A stretch of DNA of 64,000 nt, from NCBI GenBank assembly GCA_021397835.1, contig JAJFZO010000583.1, forward strand, positions 1,962,501-2,026,500, in the 5' to 3' direction. Made by a program: the position numbers and the translations under genes. Of the stretch, positions 10,841-22,312 are shown piece after piece (the stretch's first letter is position 1; every line of letters begins with the position of its first letter). The notes under the pieces were generated by a model that worked only from the letters and a program-made list of their open reading frames with translations, was not told the DNA's origin and ran no database searches. This DNA is from Moringa oleifera (Eukaryota; Streptophyta; Magnoliopsida; Brassicales; Moringaceae).

Positions 10841-12148
10841 ATGGCATTTAGCAGCAAAAACAATCAAGATCAAGATTAACCCACACACCAATACGGCCCA
10901 TTTCAATTTCAATCCTTTTCAACTTATGACCCAAGAGCCTTCCGGCTACCAGCAAACACTTCCATTAATCCAAAACAAAAGTGCTTGCTAGACCATCTTT
11001 GGACTAGCAGAACTATCTCAACCAAGCTAACCAGCCTCAATGCCTTATCCTATTACTTATATGAACAAAACATTCAAACATCTAGCCAAGAAGCATCTGT
11101 TTACACAGATGATTATGTCTTTTCAATTTTGTAGGAAAAGCAAAGGCTCAAGGACAAGCTCCAAAAAGCCAAAACCCTTTTTCATACCATCAAAGGAGAA
11201 ATTTCCAACCAAAGCCAGTCCCTAACATGGTTTATAACCCAATGGGACCTAGTCAACCAACTTAGGACCCAAAACAGTCAATTAACCTTGGAGAACTCCT
11301 CACTCAGATCCAACCAAATAAGGTCCATACCCACCAACAGAACCTATAAGCCCTTCAAGTTAGACTCAAGCTCAAAACTTTTGAAACCCTTAAACCCTTG
11401 TTCGATATCGAACCAAGCCTCCAACAAATCATAACCCAACAATGCAAGGCCTTTTTCATCCACAAATTGATTTACCTTCAAAATTTTCTTCTTCAAATAT
11501 TCCTCAAACAACTTCCAGTGAACGGAGTCAATGTTGTCGAAGAACCCTACCACTATCTAAACTCAAACTAATTAGGATTACTCAAAGCCCGAATCAACTG
11601 CTTCAAAACCGACCTGTTACCCTCACAAATCATCCAACTCTATGAGCATGGTATGGTTGATCAGCTCATCATAACCAATGTTCTCCAACTTGAGACTTTT
11701 TGGAACCAGATTTCAACTGGCCGTCGAGTATGGACAAGCCAATCCAGAACCAATCAAAATAGTATCCACAATACCCCAAACCCATGGCATCACTGAAACA
11801 CTTGCCCAACACCAAATCTTCTTTTCGGCCACCCAAGACATGTTCCTGGCCCAACCTCCTCAAGAATTTCATGAAATCAACAACCCAGACTTTTATCAAC
11901 ATCTCATGCACCACCAAAATCTCTGAGTTCTTCCATATTGGTGGACCTAGAGGACATTGATTGCTCAAGGAAGGACCTATAAGATATAGGGCCCTTCGCA
12001 CTTTCATATCAACCTGCCCTTCCCGGGCAATGAAGATTTCATGGATGCTGATGATATCCTCTTCAGCCTTAACCTTTAAGATCAAGATGATGACAACACA
12101 AGCATCAACTTGCTAGACTCAACAATGCTCCAAGGACGGAGCCCATAA
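10841..12148 (+). pseudogene. Component 1 ORF2, unknown function (U2)
   Basis: About 435 codons from ATG 10841 to TAA 12146-12148, broken by several stops and shifts. I do not recognise the protein. Readable parts include a motif around CLLDHLW, a Gln/Leu-rich middle with coiled-coil character, a conserved EYGQANPEPIKIVSTI segment, a Trp-rich segment near PPYWWTQ and an acidic Asp-Asp-Asp-Asn tail ending GRSP. It shows no RT, protease or zinc motif and is unrelated by eye to component 2 ORF2. By genome position it might be a transactivator/inclusion-type or silencing-suppressor protein, but nothing in the sequence shows this. Confidence 0.7.
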
Positions 12149-12944
12149 AAAAAAAGAAAAAGAATAAAAAAAAAGAAAAAGAAATTCAAAACATGCAGAA
12201 AACCAACAAAAAGGACAAAAGGCGATGGATAAGAAGGAATCCAAGGCCACAAAGTAAGAAGGATAAAAAGACCAAACACTTGGCCAATCTTCACGCACTA
12301 CTTTTCCTTTTGGAAAAGAAAAGCTGAGTTGACCTCCACCAAAAGACAAGACTCCCAACCACCTCTATTATCAAAAGGAGATTTCACTCAAGAAAAGGAA
12401 ACTCCACTGAAGCAAAGCATCATCCAAGTACGGACACCTCAAAAGCAAAAGATTCCCACTCAAGAGACAAGACACCACTCAAAAAAAGAAAAGAACAATC
12501 AAGAAGCTCTCCTCACTATAAAAGGAGAACATCAAGAGACAACAAGGCAGAAGTTAGCCTTAAAGAGAAATTAGCTCTAAGAGAACTAACTCACCCCCAA
12601 GATTCAACACTTGAATCTTACAATCTCCTTTAGTCCTCTTAGCCTCATCTTATTAGGCAAAAAATCAAACGACTAGTGGATTGTAAGTATTCACGTATCC
12701 AAACCCAAATAATGGCGTTCGTTAATCTGTAACGGTGCTCTTCAACTTGTATTATCAAACATATGTTTTATGTTTCTTTATTTTTAAAAGTTTGCATTAT
12801 AGTGTTTTGTTTTGTAACATACTTCGTTTTAATATTAATTCCATTTATATTTGTTCTTTATGTATGTTTTAATTCATATCTATTATGCTATTTATCTTTC
12901 ATAATTCGTCTAGGTAGCCCCGTATACCGTCGGTCTAGTAGATC
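12149..12944 (+). promoter_or_regulatory. Purine tract, promoter and R region of U2
   Basis: Starts with an A/G-only tract (12147-12183) directly after ORF2, a good candidate plus-strand primer (polypurine tract). A perfect 7-bp hairpin with TTTT loop is at 12301-12318, the TATA box TATAAAA at 12517-12523, and a TTTTGTAA element sits in the T-rich part near 12815. It breaks off at about 12944 inside the sequence that normally leads to the PBS. Confidence 0.75.
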
Positions 12945-13940
12945 CGAGATATAGGATAAGTAGTAACGGAATACCAACATGGATGATTATGAGTGTTATG
13001 AGTGTTGTAGTACTAATTATGATTATGAACACTGTAGTACCAGTTATGAATATAGTAATAGAGAATATAATGATAAGGAATATTGTAGTAATTATGAATA
13101 TTGTGATTAAGATAATTTTCATAGTACTAGTTGTGAGTTCGAAGATACAGAACATTATAGCCAGAAATATCATAAAAGATTTAGGGAAAATCTGGAAGAT
13201 CAATATGATACAGAAAGCTTAGATCAAGAATATCAACCTTACGGGCAAAATGATTACTCTAGTGTTAGGTACTTACCTAAGTCTAGAAGAATAGGAAAAA
13301 TAGTAAGTGAAAAGCCTCATTATTCAAGACAAGAAGATATTTTACTTCAAAAGGTTAACAAAATACTAGACAAAGAATTCAAACCCAAGCCAAAATTTCA
13401 AATAGACAAAGATTTTCTCAGAACATATTTTAATTCAGAAACCAATAAAAAAATGAGAATGGTTCATGACCATTTTCTCAACAGAAAGAAGAAGTCAAAT
13501 TAGGGAAACATACTACAAAGAGTTAGAAAACATACAAAAGAATATAGGATTCTTCACATGGCTTGAGTTCTATGCACAACAAGTAGACATAGAATACCCT
13601 TTCTGCCAAAACCCATTAGAACAAGCCCAAGAAGCTCAATTATCCAAAAGGAAAATTAGGATTAGGAAACTTAGTCCTCAAAGCAAGAATACAGAACCCA
13701 TATCTAGAGACTATCCCCATGAGTCCCATGCTTCTTACAAAAAGCCCAAAACTCTAGACTAAGATCAAGATATTATAGTACCAAACAATCATAATGTATC
13801 CGATCTGGCCCAAAGCGAAGATATTGATACAACCCAAACCCAAATTCAAAATGATCAGTCAGAAGGCCACCTAGACCAAGCGCAAAATACTAGTCCAGCC
13901 CAAGGCCAACTTATTAGTCAAAACATTAAGGACAACCAGG
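12945..13940 (+). pseudogene. U3: component 2 ORF1 N-terminal fragment
   Basis: Matches the start of component 2 at 29590-30600. The N-terminal domain begins at ATG 12979 and is dense in Tyr, Cys, Asp, Glu and Asn; a TAA (at the codon after ...YCD) interrupts it and the frame continues beyond. The linker motif GFFTWLEFYAQQ follows in the 13466-13762 open segment, preceded by FNSET-like sequence. The fragment ends at about 13938, followed by ~20 bases of odd filler and then inverted component 1 sequence. No protease or RT is present in this piece. Confidence 0.78.
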
Positions 13941-13954
13941 TGAATACGCCAATA

Positions 13955-14618
13955 ATTGGTATTCTGTATTACTACTAGTGATAGAGGTTTCTCCCTCCCC
14001 TGACTAAGTTCTAGTAGGGTGAGAACCAGAAAATAGTTTCTTTACCAATTTTGATATTCTGAATCTAATAATAATTCTATTCTATCCTTAATCCTAGTGA
14101 TCTCAACTCTAACCACTAGTCCTATGGGAAAGTCTTAACCTATTTTTTCTGATGAGTACACTTTCAGTCCCCGGATTGGGTAGCACTGGTTGCCTAGCTC
14201 GGATTGGGTAGCACTAGTTGCCTTGCCCGGATTGGGTAGCGCTTGGTGCCTAACACCAGATTGGATAGCGCTGGGATGCCTCGACCTTCTTGTCTTAACT
14301 TACCCTATTGCCCCTCATTGGGTCTTACGGCGGGTTTACCTTAGCCTTAGGGTCTTTGGCGTACTATCTTTAAAACACCAGCAGTGATAAACGCACTACT
14401 TTTAAAACACTAACAGTACTAAGCGTACTACTTTTAAAACACTAGCAGTACTAAGCATGTTATCTTTAAAGCACCAGCAGTTTTTTCAGTGTACTGACCA
14501 AGTATGGTCGGCTAAAATCTACTTCTAGGATTTCGTAGTTATCCTTGATTTCACTAAAATCTTAGAAGAATAAAACTACTACTGCAATTCGTCGTGCCAG
14601 TCCTTGGCTCTGATACCA
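13955..14618 (-). mobile_element. U4: component 1 leader and movement protein start, inverted
   Basis: Reading leftwards: PBS at 14606-14618, the two leader tandem arrays, GTAAGT donor string (14298-14303), then the first codons of a movement protein whose ATG has become ATA near 14070. It follows U5 head to tail, so U5 plus U4 is slightly more than one genome length, as expected from a circular or concatemeric source. Confidence 0.82.
14606..14618 (-). promoter_or_regulatory. Primer binding site of U4
   Basis: Complement reads TGGTATCAGAGCC, identical to the PBS at 6553. It separates the R region of U5 from the leader of U4. Confidence 0.9.
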
Positions 14619-15445
14619 TTTTGGGATCCCTTTATTACTATAGTTGGAAGGTAGGGTCGGATCTACTAGACTAGCGGTATACGGGGCTACCTAGACGAAT
14701 TATGAAGGATAAACCGCATAATAGAAATTAATTAAAACATAAATAAAGAACAAATATAATAGAATTAATATTAAAACGAAGTATGTTACAAAACAAAACA
14801 CTACAATGCAAACTTTTAAAAATAAAGAAACATAAAACATGTGTTTGATAATACAAGTTGAAGAGTGTCGAACGTCACTATTTGGGTTTGGATAGGTGAA
14901 TACTTATAATTTCAGTAGTCGTCTGATTCCTTGCCTAATATGATGAGGCTAAGGGGACTAAAGGAGATTGTAAGATTCAAGTGTTAAATCTTGGGGGTGA
15001 GTTAGTTCTCTCAAAGCTAATTTCTCTTCGAGGCTAACTTCTGCCTTGTTGTCTCTTGATGTTCTCCTTTTATAGTGAGGAGAGCTTTTTGATTGTTCTC
15101 TTCTTTTCTTGAGTGGTGTCTTGTTTCTTGAGTGGAAATCTTTTACTTTTGAGTTGTCCGTCCTTGGATGATGCTTTGCTTGAGTAGAGTTTTCTTTTCT
15201 TGAGTGGAATCTCCTTTTTATAGTGGAGGTGGTTGGGAGTCTTGTCTTTTGGTAGAGGCCAACTCAGCTTTTCTTTTCCAAAAGGAAAAGTAGTGAGTGA
15301 AGGTTGGCCAAGTGTTTGGTCTTTTTGTCCTTCTTGCTTGGTGGCCTTGGATTCCTTCTTATCCGTCGTCTTTTGTCATTTTTGTTGGTTTTCTGCTTGT
15401 TTTGAATTTTTTTTTCTTTTCTTTTTCCTTTCTTTTTTCTTTTTT
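14619..15445 (-). promoter_or_regulatory. Purine tract, promoter and R region of U5
   Basis: On the minus strand: a long A/G tract after ORF2 (about 15404-15447), the conserved TTTTCC/GGAAAA hairpin (near 15275-15292), TATA box TATAAAA at 15068-15074, then the R region down to the PBS. Same order as in U2. Confidence 0.78.
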
Positions 15446-16747
15446 TTATGGGCTGCGTTCTTGGAGCATTGTTGAGTCTAGCGAGTTGATGCTTGTGTTG
15501 TCATCATCTTGATCTTGAAGGTTGAGGCTGAAGAGGATACCATCAGCATCCATGAAATCTTCATTGCTCGGGAAGGGCAGTTTGATATGAAGGTGCGAAG
15601 GGCCCCATATCTTGTTGGTCCTTCCTTTAGCAATCAGTGTCATCTGGGTCCACCAATATGGAGGAACTCGGAGATTTTGGTGGTGCATGAGATGTTGATA
15701 GAAGTTTGGGTTGTTGATTTCATGAAATTCTTGAGGAGGTTGGGCCAAGAACATGTCTTAGGTGGCCGAAAGGAAGATTTGGTGTTGGGTCGGTGTTTCA
15801 GTGAGTCCATGGGTTTGGGATATTGTGGATACTATTTTGATTGGTTTTGGATTGGCTTGTCCATACTTGATGGCCAGTTGGAATCTAGTTCCAAAAGGTT
15901 TGAGTTGGAGAACATTGGTTATGATGAGTTGATCAACCATACCATGCTCATAGAGTTGGATGATTTGTGAGGGTAACAAGTTGGTTTCGAAGCAGTTGAT
16001 TCGGGCTTTGAGTAATCCTAATTGGTTTGAGTTTGGATAGTGGTCGGGTTCTAGGACAACAGTGACTTCGTTCACTGGAAATTGTCTGAGGAATATTTGA
16101 AGAAGGAAATTTTGAAGGTGAAGCAATTTGTGGATGAAAAGGGCCTTGCATTGTTGGGTTATGATTTGTTGGAGGCTTGGTTCGGTATCGAACAAGGGTT
16201 TGAGGGTTTAAAAAGTTTTGAGCTTGAGTCTAACTTGAAGGGCCTCATAGGTTCTGTTGGTGGGTATGAACCTTATATGGTTGGATCTGAATAAGGAGTT
16301 CTCCAGGGTTAATTGACTGTTTTGGGTCCTACGTTGGTTGAATTGGTCCCATTGGGTTATAAACCATGTTAGGGACTGGCTTTGGTTGGAAATTTATCCT
16401 TTGATGGTGTGGAGAAGGGTTTTGGCTTTTTGGAGCTTGTCCTTAAGCCTTTGCTTTTCCTGCAAAATTGAAAAGACATAATCATCTGTGTAAACAGATG
16501 CTTCTTGGTTAGATGTGTGAATGTTTTGTTCATGAAAATAATAGGATAAGGCATTGAGGCTGGTTAGCCTGGTTGGGATAGTTCTGCTATTCCAAAGATG
16601 GTCTAGCAGGCACTTTTGTTTTAGATTAATGGAAGTGTTTATTGGTAGCCGGAAGGCTCTTGGATCATAGGTTGAAAAGGGTTGGAATTGAAATGGGCCG
16701 TATTGGTGTGTGGGTTGATCTTGACCTCATTTGCTGTTAAATGCCAT
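15446..16747 (-). pseudogene. Component 1 ORF2, unknown function (U5)
   Basis: Runs from ATG 16747 to TAA 15446, preceded by the acceptor-like TTTTGCTG (GCAG mutated to GCTG in this copy). The open part 15758-16195 keeps the middle region with ...DTEPSLQQIITQQ and the HQIFLSAT segment; 15446-15754 keeps the C-terminal FHEINNP...WWTQ region and acidic tail. Parts are in different frames. Family unknown. Confidence 0.7.
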
Positions 16748-16767
16748 CAGCAAAACAGCAGAATTGA

Positions 16768-18585
16768 CTAAATAAATTTGAATAAAATGTTAGATGTTTT
16801 TGAATGAATGCCTTGAATGCTTACCCGAAAAGAGTAAATGTTTGATAAAAAAGGAGTTTCTAAGATGACTCCCTGTTGGATATCTTGGACTAGAGTGAAA
16901 TCAGTGTTGATTTCTACTCCTTCTTGGATGACATTGACTTTGGTTAGCTTGTACCTAGTTAATAGTCTCTTGCCATTTGCACCACATATTTTTTCCTTTG
17001 TGGCTTCATAGTATTGGCTTGGGACTAGTTGTTCTTGTATGCAATTTTGATCTGCTCCAGAATCTACTAGAACTATGGTATTGAGATGGAATTCATTATT
17101 GATTACCAGAGTAATCTTGATATACCATTTTTTGATGATGGTATTGATGAATTTTTCCCTTGGTTCTTGTTTTACTCTTAGTTCTAAAATCTCTAGTTTG
17201 AGATTCCTAACTTCTTCTTGAAGTAGTTTGGTTTGATTTTGTAATTTTTGAAGTTTTGATTTTGTGAACTGGGTCTTAATTAGGGTTCGTCCCTATGCTA
17301 AGATATCTAGGAAGTTGTAGGGTTGGATTTCTTTCTTCCCCTTGTCTGTAGTTATGATTTCTTTGAGTTTGACTAGATATTTTTTCCTAATATCTTAGTA
17401 TTCTATTTTGTCTATGATGTCTACTAGCAGTTCTTGTTTGTTAATGACACCAATAGTTTTGCATTTGCATAAATCTTGGCTACACGTGTCCTTTTGTTCT
17501 GAGGGCTGTGTAGAGTCTTGGGTTGAACTGAGAAGATCATCCTCATAATCTTCGTCAGCACCATTGTCTTCTTCTAATAGGTTGATTATTTGAGTTTTGA
17601 TCTCATTAGAGATATCTAATTGGTTGATTTGGTCTTGGACATAACAATTCCTTGCATAATGTTCTTTCTTGCCACATTTGTAGCACTTGACTTGGGATTT
17701 GTCTATTGTTTTCTTGGGCCTAAAGGGCCTTTTGGGTTTGAATGGCCTAATTTGGTCTTTGATGATGGGTTTTGGATTCCTTGGATAAGGCCTATTGGGC
17801 TTCTGTTGGGTCTTTTTCTTGACTCTTGATGGTGCCTTAATCTTCTCATACCCGTATTGGGCACAGAAATTTCTCATTTCGGCTTTACTTTGGGATATCT
17901 CAAATTTGATTTTTGATTTTAATTTGAGATCGGTGCATAGAGATAATTCTACTTGATTAATGGTGGTGATTATCTCTCCATATGATAAGGTATCATAAGA
18001 GATTATCCCTACGCAGATATCCCTTAGTTTTTGTCTAACCATTTTTCCAAATAATTTGGGTAATCCGGCTATAAACCTCTATTTCCAAGAGGCATGGTTG
18101 CTGTCTAATCTTGTGTATAATTTGGTAAAGAACATGTCCTTATACCATCTAAAGTCTAATAATTTAGGACAATTGAGATGCAATAGTATCTTAGATGTCT
18201 TTTGTTGAAAGGCGGCAGGGTCACCTATGAAGTGTTTGGTAATGGCTAACACCAGTGTTTCCACTGAGTTTTTCACATACTTATCTTGGATTTGGCCATT
18301 TTGGTCTTGGGCTAATTCCCTTTTGACTGCTTGTAGGACTTCCATCCTATGGGCCTTTGTGAGATAGTTATCCCACCAGCCTTTGAGTTGACCAGTAAAT
18401 CCTGCTATGAGGATTTTGGCTATCTTTTGGTTTGTGTTGTTTGTTTTGGTTTTGTAGGCTGTAGTAGCCATTGTCATTTCTTGGAGGACATTTAGAATTT
18501 GATGTTTAGCCAAGCCATCTATGTTCCATTCATAGATAGCATCAACGTCAAATCTTGACTGTGTGTGGATCATCCTATCTTCCAT
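16768..18585 (-). pseudogene. Coat protein - zinc knuckle - protease of U5, nearly intact
   Basis: From the MEDRMIHTQSRF start (18585) the coat protein stays open to about 17395 except for one nonsense codon (GAG to TAG, 18079-18081). The KGWWDNYL motif falls about 75 residues in. The basic tract precedes knuckle CYKCGKKEHYARNC (17644-17685; the usual Gly before His is Glu here), then an acidic stretch. Protease Asp-Ser-Gly-Ala is intact at 17053-17064. ORF1 ends with TAG at 16768-16770. This is the best-preserved coat region in the window and the best template for family searches. Confidence 0.85.
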
Positions 18586-19356
18586 TCCTATATCTGATAA
18601 GGATGGTCTTGGGTAGTAGGAACTGATCCTTGGTCTTGAATGTTAGATGGTATCCACCTCGTGATGGGGTTTGATACTCATCTCTTGGAATTGTTCTACA
18701 AGTGACTCTATGTCCGAGTCTACTTGATCTATTATGTTGATTTAACTTTTGCCTTTGTTTTCTTTGAGTGTCAAGCCTTGTAGTCTGGGCTCTATCTGTT
18801 CTAGAAGAATATCACTATTCTTCGACAGGGTTGGTAGTTGCTCCTTGGGAGTGTTGTATATTTTGAAGAAGGGTTTCTGGATCAGAGAATTTGAACTAAT
18901 AGGTTCCTGATCTAATGTTGAACTTTGACTTTTTATCCTATCTATTTGTTTGGATATGGTGTGGAGAATCTGGTTGGTATAGTTGTTTTGCTGTTGTAAG
19001 CTAACAACATCTTGATAAATTGCAGGTTCTTCTTAAATCTTGAATTCTCTTGGATTTTTGAAAGGTAAAGCTATGATGGTGCTTTCATGGTGTTGGATCT
19101 CTATTTGTTTTAAGGGAGGATGTATCCCTATGATTTCTGTGTTTCTGGCTGTATGCCATTTTTGGGTTGTTCCTATGACATTGATTTTGTTTTGGAAAAG
19201 ATTCTTAATATTGTTGTTGTAACAATATTCTTGAAACCAAGTAAAGAATCCTATGTTTTGTCTAACGGTTGTAATATGACCGTAATAGGTTTCCTTGATC
19301 TAGTTTCTTTGGTATTTTGGAAAGGTTGTCATAAACGATTCCCTTTGGTGTTGGTT
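18586..19356 (-). pseudogene. ORF1 linker domain of U5
   Basis: Connects movement protein and coat protein. The conserved GFFTWFQEYCYNNN region lies near 19206-19247, followed by a Gln-rich spacer with Ser/Ile repeats. It is broken by stops. At the movement protein end the codon that is TAA in U1 and U7 is still CAA here, showing that ORF1 was once continuous. Confidence 0.72.
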
Positions 19357-20519
19357 TTCCCTAGAATTGAAATCTCTTCTAAAGAGATCTTTGTCTATTT
19401 GGAATTCTTGGGTAATCATGTTGAGTTGTGACTCGTAATCCCTCATCTCCGAATAGGAAGAAGAAGGATTATCCGATTATATTTTAGGTATAGTAGGATC
19501 CCAATTTACCTTACTCGGATGGAATTGGAGGCCTATCTACCTGGGTCTGTGTCTAAATTTGACTGTTCTGACTTGACACTTGATACTGAGGGTCTTGCAG
19601 GAAGAATTTTGGGTTCCCTCATAAAGTGGAATCTGATAAGAACATTTTTATCAGATTATTCATCTATTCTTGAGATCTAGGTATTCCTGATCTCTTTTGG
19701 GGGCTGAATTCTGATAAGTTCTCAGTTCTCTGAAAATGTCAGATCTAACCATTTGATAAGCTTGGGGGTCATGTTATTCCCATGTTGACTATTTGTTTCT
19801 TGGAGAAGTGTTTCTCCTGGTTGGGTGACTCTTTTGGCCTTTGGATTTAGAGTGATCATCATGACCTTGTAGTAAATCCTGTAGACAAGAGTGATTCCTC
19901 TCATCTTGTATTTGACTTCTAGATTCTTGGTTTGGATGTTGAGAGTTAACACATCTAAGATGTGTGGATCTTATAAGTCTACCGAAAAATTCGGATAACA
20001 GTTGAAGTATATTAGACCATTCGCTAAATTTGATTGAATGGTTGCCAATAAAAAGAATTTGAAAATCTAAGATGCCGTGCATCTCTAAGACATAATAGAA
20101 TTGGAATGTCTAATCCCAATCTGTGTAAGAGTTTGATAGCTACTTGCACTAAGCCTATGTGCAGGTACCTATAGTTTGGTAGGTGTTGACCTATTGTTTG
20201 TCTGTTGAGTAGTTGGATTATTTGATTTTCTTGGTCTATAGAGATAGTCTTCTCTACAGTTTTGATTGAGTAATCTTGTCTCAACTCGAGGTTACCTATG
20301 TGGTATATGGTTTTGATGTCTTGTTTTGGGATATTTCAGTTTTGTAAATCTTGTTCTATTTTTGCTATATTCATTTCTACGCTATTGACTATATCTTCCA
20401 TATTGTTTTGGTATTTTGTATTACTACCAGTAATAGAGGTCTCTCCCTCTCCTGACCAAGTTCTAACATGGCGAGAACCAAAAAATAGTTTCTTTGCCAA
20501 TTTTGACATTCTGAATCTA
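19357..20519 (-). pseudogene. MP: Movement protein pseudogene of U5
   Basis: Starts at ATG 20519. The N-terminus, LRDARH core and NGxIYFNC region are recognisable, but the frame shifts near 20030-20080 (segments 20024-20284 and 19722-19952 are open in different frames) and the shared TGG-to-TGA stop is at 19722-19724. Confidence 0.8.
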
Positions 20520-21057
20520 ATAATAATTCTATTTTACCCTTAATCCTTGTGATCTCAACTCTAACCATTAGTTTTATGGGAAAGTTTTAACCTATTTTTC
20601 CTGATTAGTACACTTTCAGTCCCTGGATTGGATAACACTAGTTGCCTTGCCCGGATTGGATAGTACTGGTTGCCTAGCCTGGATTGGGCAGCGCTTGGTG
20701 CCTAACATCGGATTGGATAGCACTGGGATGCCTCAACCTTTTTGCCTTAACTTACCCTATTGCCCCTCCTTGGGTCTTACGGCAGGTTTACCTCGGCCTT
20801 AGGGTCTTTGGCGTACTATCTTTAAAACACCAGCAGTGATAAGGGCACTACCTTTAAAACTTCAGCAGTACTAAACGTACTACCTTTAAAACATCAGCAG
20901 TACTAAGCGTGTTATTTTTAAAACACTAACAGTTTCCTTAATGTACTGACCAAGTATGGTCGGCTAAAACCTATTTCTAGGATTTCGTAGTTATCCTTGA
21001 TTTCACTAAAATCTTAAAAGAATAAAACTACTACTTCAATTCGTCGTGCTAGTCCTT
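20520..21057 (-). repeat. Viral leader of U5 with tandem arrays
   Basis: Same architecture as 6566-7084: ~31-base GGTGTTTTAAAG units near the PBS, then GTAAGT (20750-20755), then ~28-base TAGTGxTAxCCAATCCGG units, then a conserved stretch leading to the movement protein ATG. Confidence 0.8.
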
Positions 21058-21070
21058 GGCTCTGATACCA
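21058..21070 (-). promoter_or_regulatory. Primer binding site of U5
   Basis: Complement reads TGGTATCAGAGCC, start of the full-length unit U5 and end of the R region of U6. Confidence 0.9.
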
Positions 21071-21897
21071 TTTTTTGGTCCATTTACTACTATAGTTGGA
21101 AGGTAGGGTCGGATCTACTAGACCGACGGTATACGGGGTTTAATTAGATGAATTATGGAAGATAAATAGCATAGTAAAAATGAATTAAAATATAAATAAA
21201 AAACAAATATAATAAAATTAATATTAAAACGAAGTATGTTACAAAACAAAACACTATAATACAAACATTTAAAAGTAAAGAAACATAAAACAAAAGAAAT
21301 ATAAAACATATGTTTGATAATACAAGTTGAAGAGCGTCGTTACTGATTAAAGAACGCCACTATTTGGGTTTGGATAGGTGAATACTTACAATCCAGTAGT
21401 CGTCTAATTTCTTGCCTAATATGATGAGGCTAAGGGGAGTAAAGGAGATTGTAAGATTCAAGTGTTGAATCTTGGGGGTGAGTTAGTTCTCTCAGAGCTA
21501 ATTTCTCTTCGAGGCTAACTTCTGCCTTGTTGTCTATTGATGTTCTTCTTTTATAGTGAGGACAGCTTCTTGATTACTCTCTTCTTTTCTTGAGTGGTGT
21601 CTTGTCTCTTGAGTAGGAATCTTTTACTTTTGAGGTGTTCGTCCTTGGATGATGCTTTGCTTGAGTGGAGTTTCCTTTTCTTGAGTGGAGTCTCCTTTCG
21701 ATAGTGGAGGTGGTTGGGAGTCTTGTCTTTTGGTGGAGGTCAACTCAGCTTTTCTTTTTCCAAAAGGAAAAGTAGTGAGTGAAGGTTGGCTTAGTGTTTG
21801 GTCTTTTTGTCCTTCTTGCTTGGTGGCTTTGGATTCCTTCTTATCCGTCGTCTTTTGTCCTTTTTGTTGGTTTTCTGCATGTTTTGAAATTTTTTTG
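21071..21897 (-). promoter_or_regulatory. U6: isolated promoter/R fragment of component 1
   Basis: Contains only the block between purine tract and PBS: hairpin (about 21755-21772), TATA box TATAAAA at 21549-21555 and R region. It ends at about 21895 just beside the position of the purine tract, where the orientation flips and U7 begins in mid-leader. A TATA box pointing left into U5 is kept. Confidence 0.78.
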
Positions 21898-22312
21898 TGT
21901 GTTTTAAAGATAATAGGCTTAGTACTGTTGGTGTTTTAAAGGTAGTGCGCTTATCACTGTTGGTGTTTTAAAGATGGTGCGCCAAAGACCCTAAGGCCGA
22001 GGTAAACCTGTCGTAATACCTAAGGTAGGGCAACAGGGTAAGTTAAGACAAGAAGGTCGAGGCATCCCAGTGCTATCCAATCCGGTGTTAGGCACCAAGC
22101 GCTCCCCAATCTGGTGTTAGGCACCAAGCGCTACTCAATCCGGACTAGGCAACCAGTGCTACCCAATCCGGGCTAGGCAACTAGTGTTATCTAATCTGGG
22201 GACTGAAAGTATACTAATCAGGAAAAATAGGTTAAGACTTTCCCATAGGACTAGTGGTTAGAGTTGAGATCACTAGGATTAAGGATAGAACAGAATTATT
22301 ATTAGATTCAGA
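21898..22312 (+). repeat. Partial leader of U7
   Basis: Truncated first array, GTAAGT at 22038-22043, then a second array expanded to five units (about 22070-22200), two of which read CAATCCGGTGTTAGGCACCAAGCGC. Array length clearly varies between copies. Confidence 0.75.

Larger units (their letters stand above)
6553..12944 (+). mobile_element. U2: endogenous caulimovirid, component 1 type A, near full length
   Basis: Complete order PBS - leader - movement protein - linker - coat protein - zinc knuckle - protease - ORF2 - purine tract - promoter/R. It is about 6.4 kb and is cut ~40 bases short of its closing PBS where U3 begins (12945). No RT, RNase H or integrase is present, so this component could not replicate alone. 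Confidence 0.88.
14619..21070 (-). mobile_element. U5: endogenous caulimovirid, component 1 type A, full unit
   Basis: The most complete component 1 copy: PBS (21058-21070), leader, ORF1, ORF2, purine tract, promoter and R region up to the next PBS (14606-14618). The PBS-to-PBS length is about 6.45 kb, which I take as the genome size of this component. Damage is mostly single stops and short shifts. Confidence 0.9.

Noticed and set aside
5733..12944. LTR-retrotransposon reading: 5733-6552 and 12149-12944 as LTRs with PBS after the first and purine tract before the second
   Set aside because: The layout does mimic LTRs, but there are no TG...CA ends, no short target duplications, no integrase anywhere, and the proteins (30K movement protein, caulimovirid RT) are viral. 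Tandem copies of a circular pararetrovirus genome give the same picture. The alternative is kept in mind for the joints at the block edges.
12983..13222. Hydrophobic ORF (repeated Ile/Val/Met) and its antisense partner at 12910-13203
   Set aside because: Out-of-frame shadows of the Tyr/Cys/acidic domain; the same pattern appears at 29571-29871. The composition is a by-product of TAT/GAT/AAT codons.
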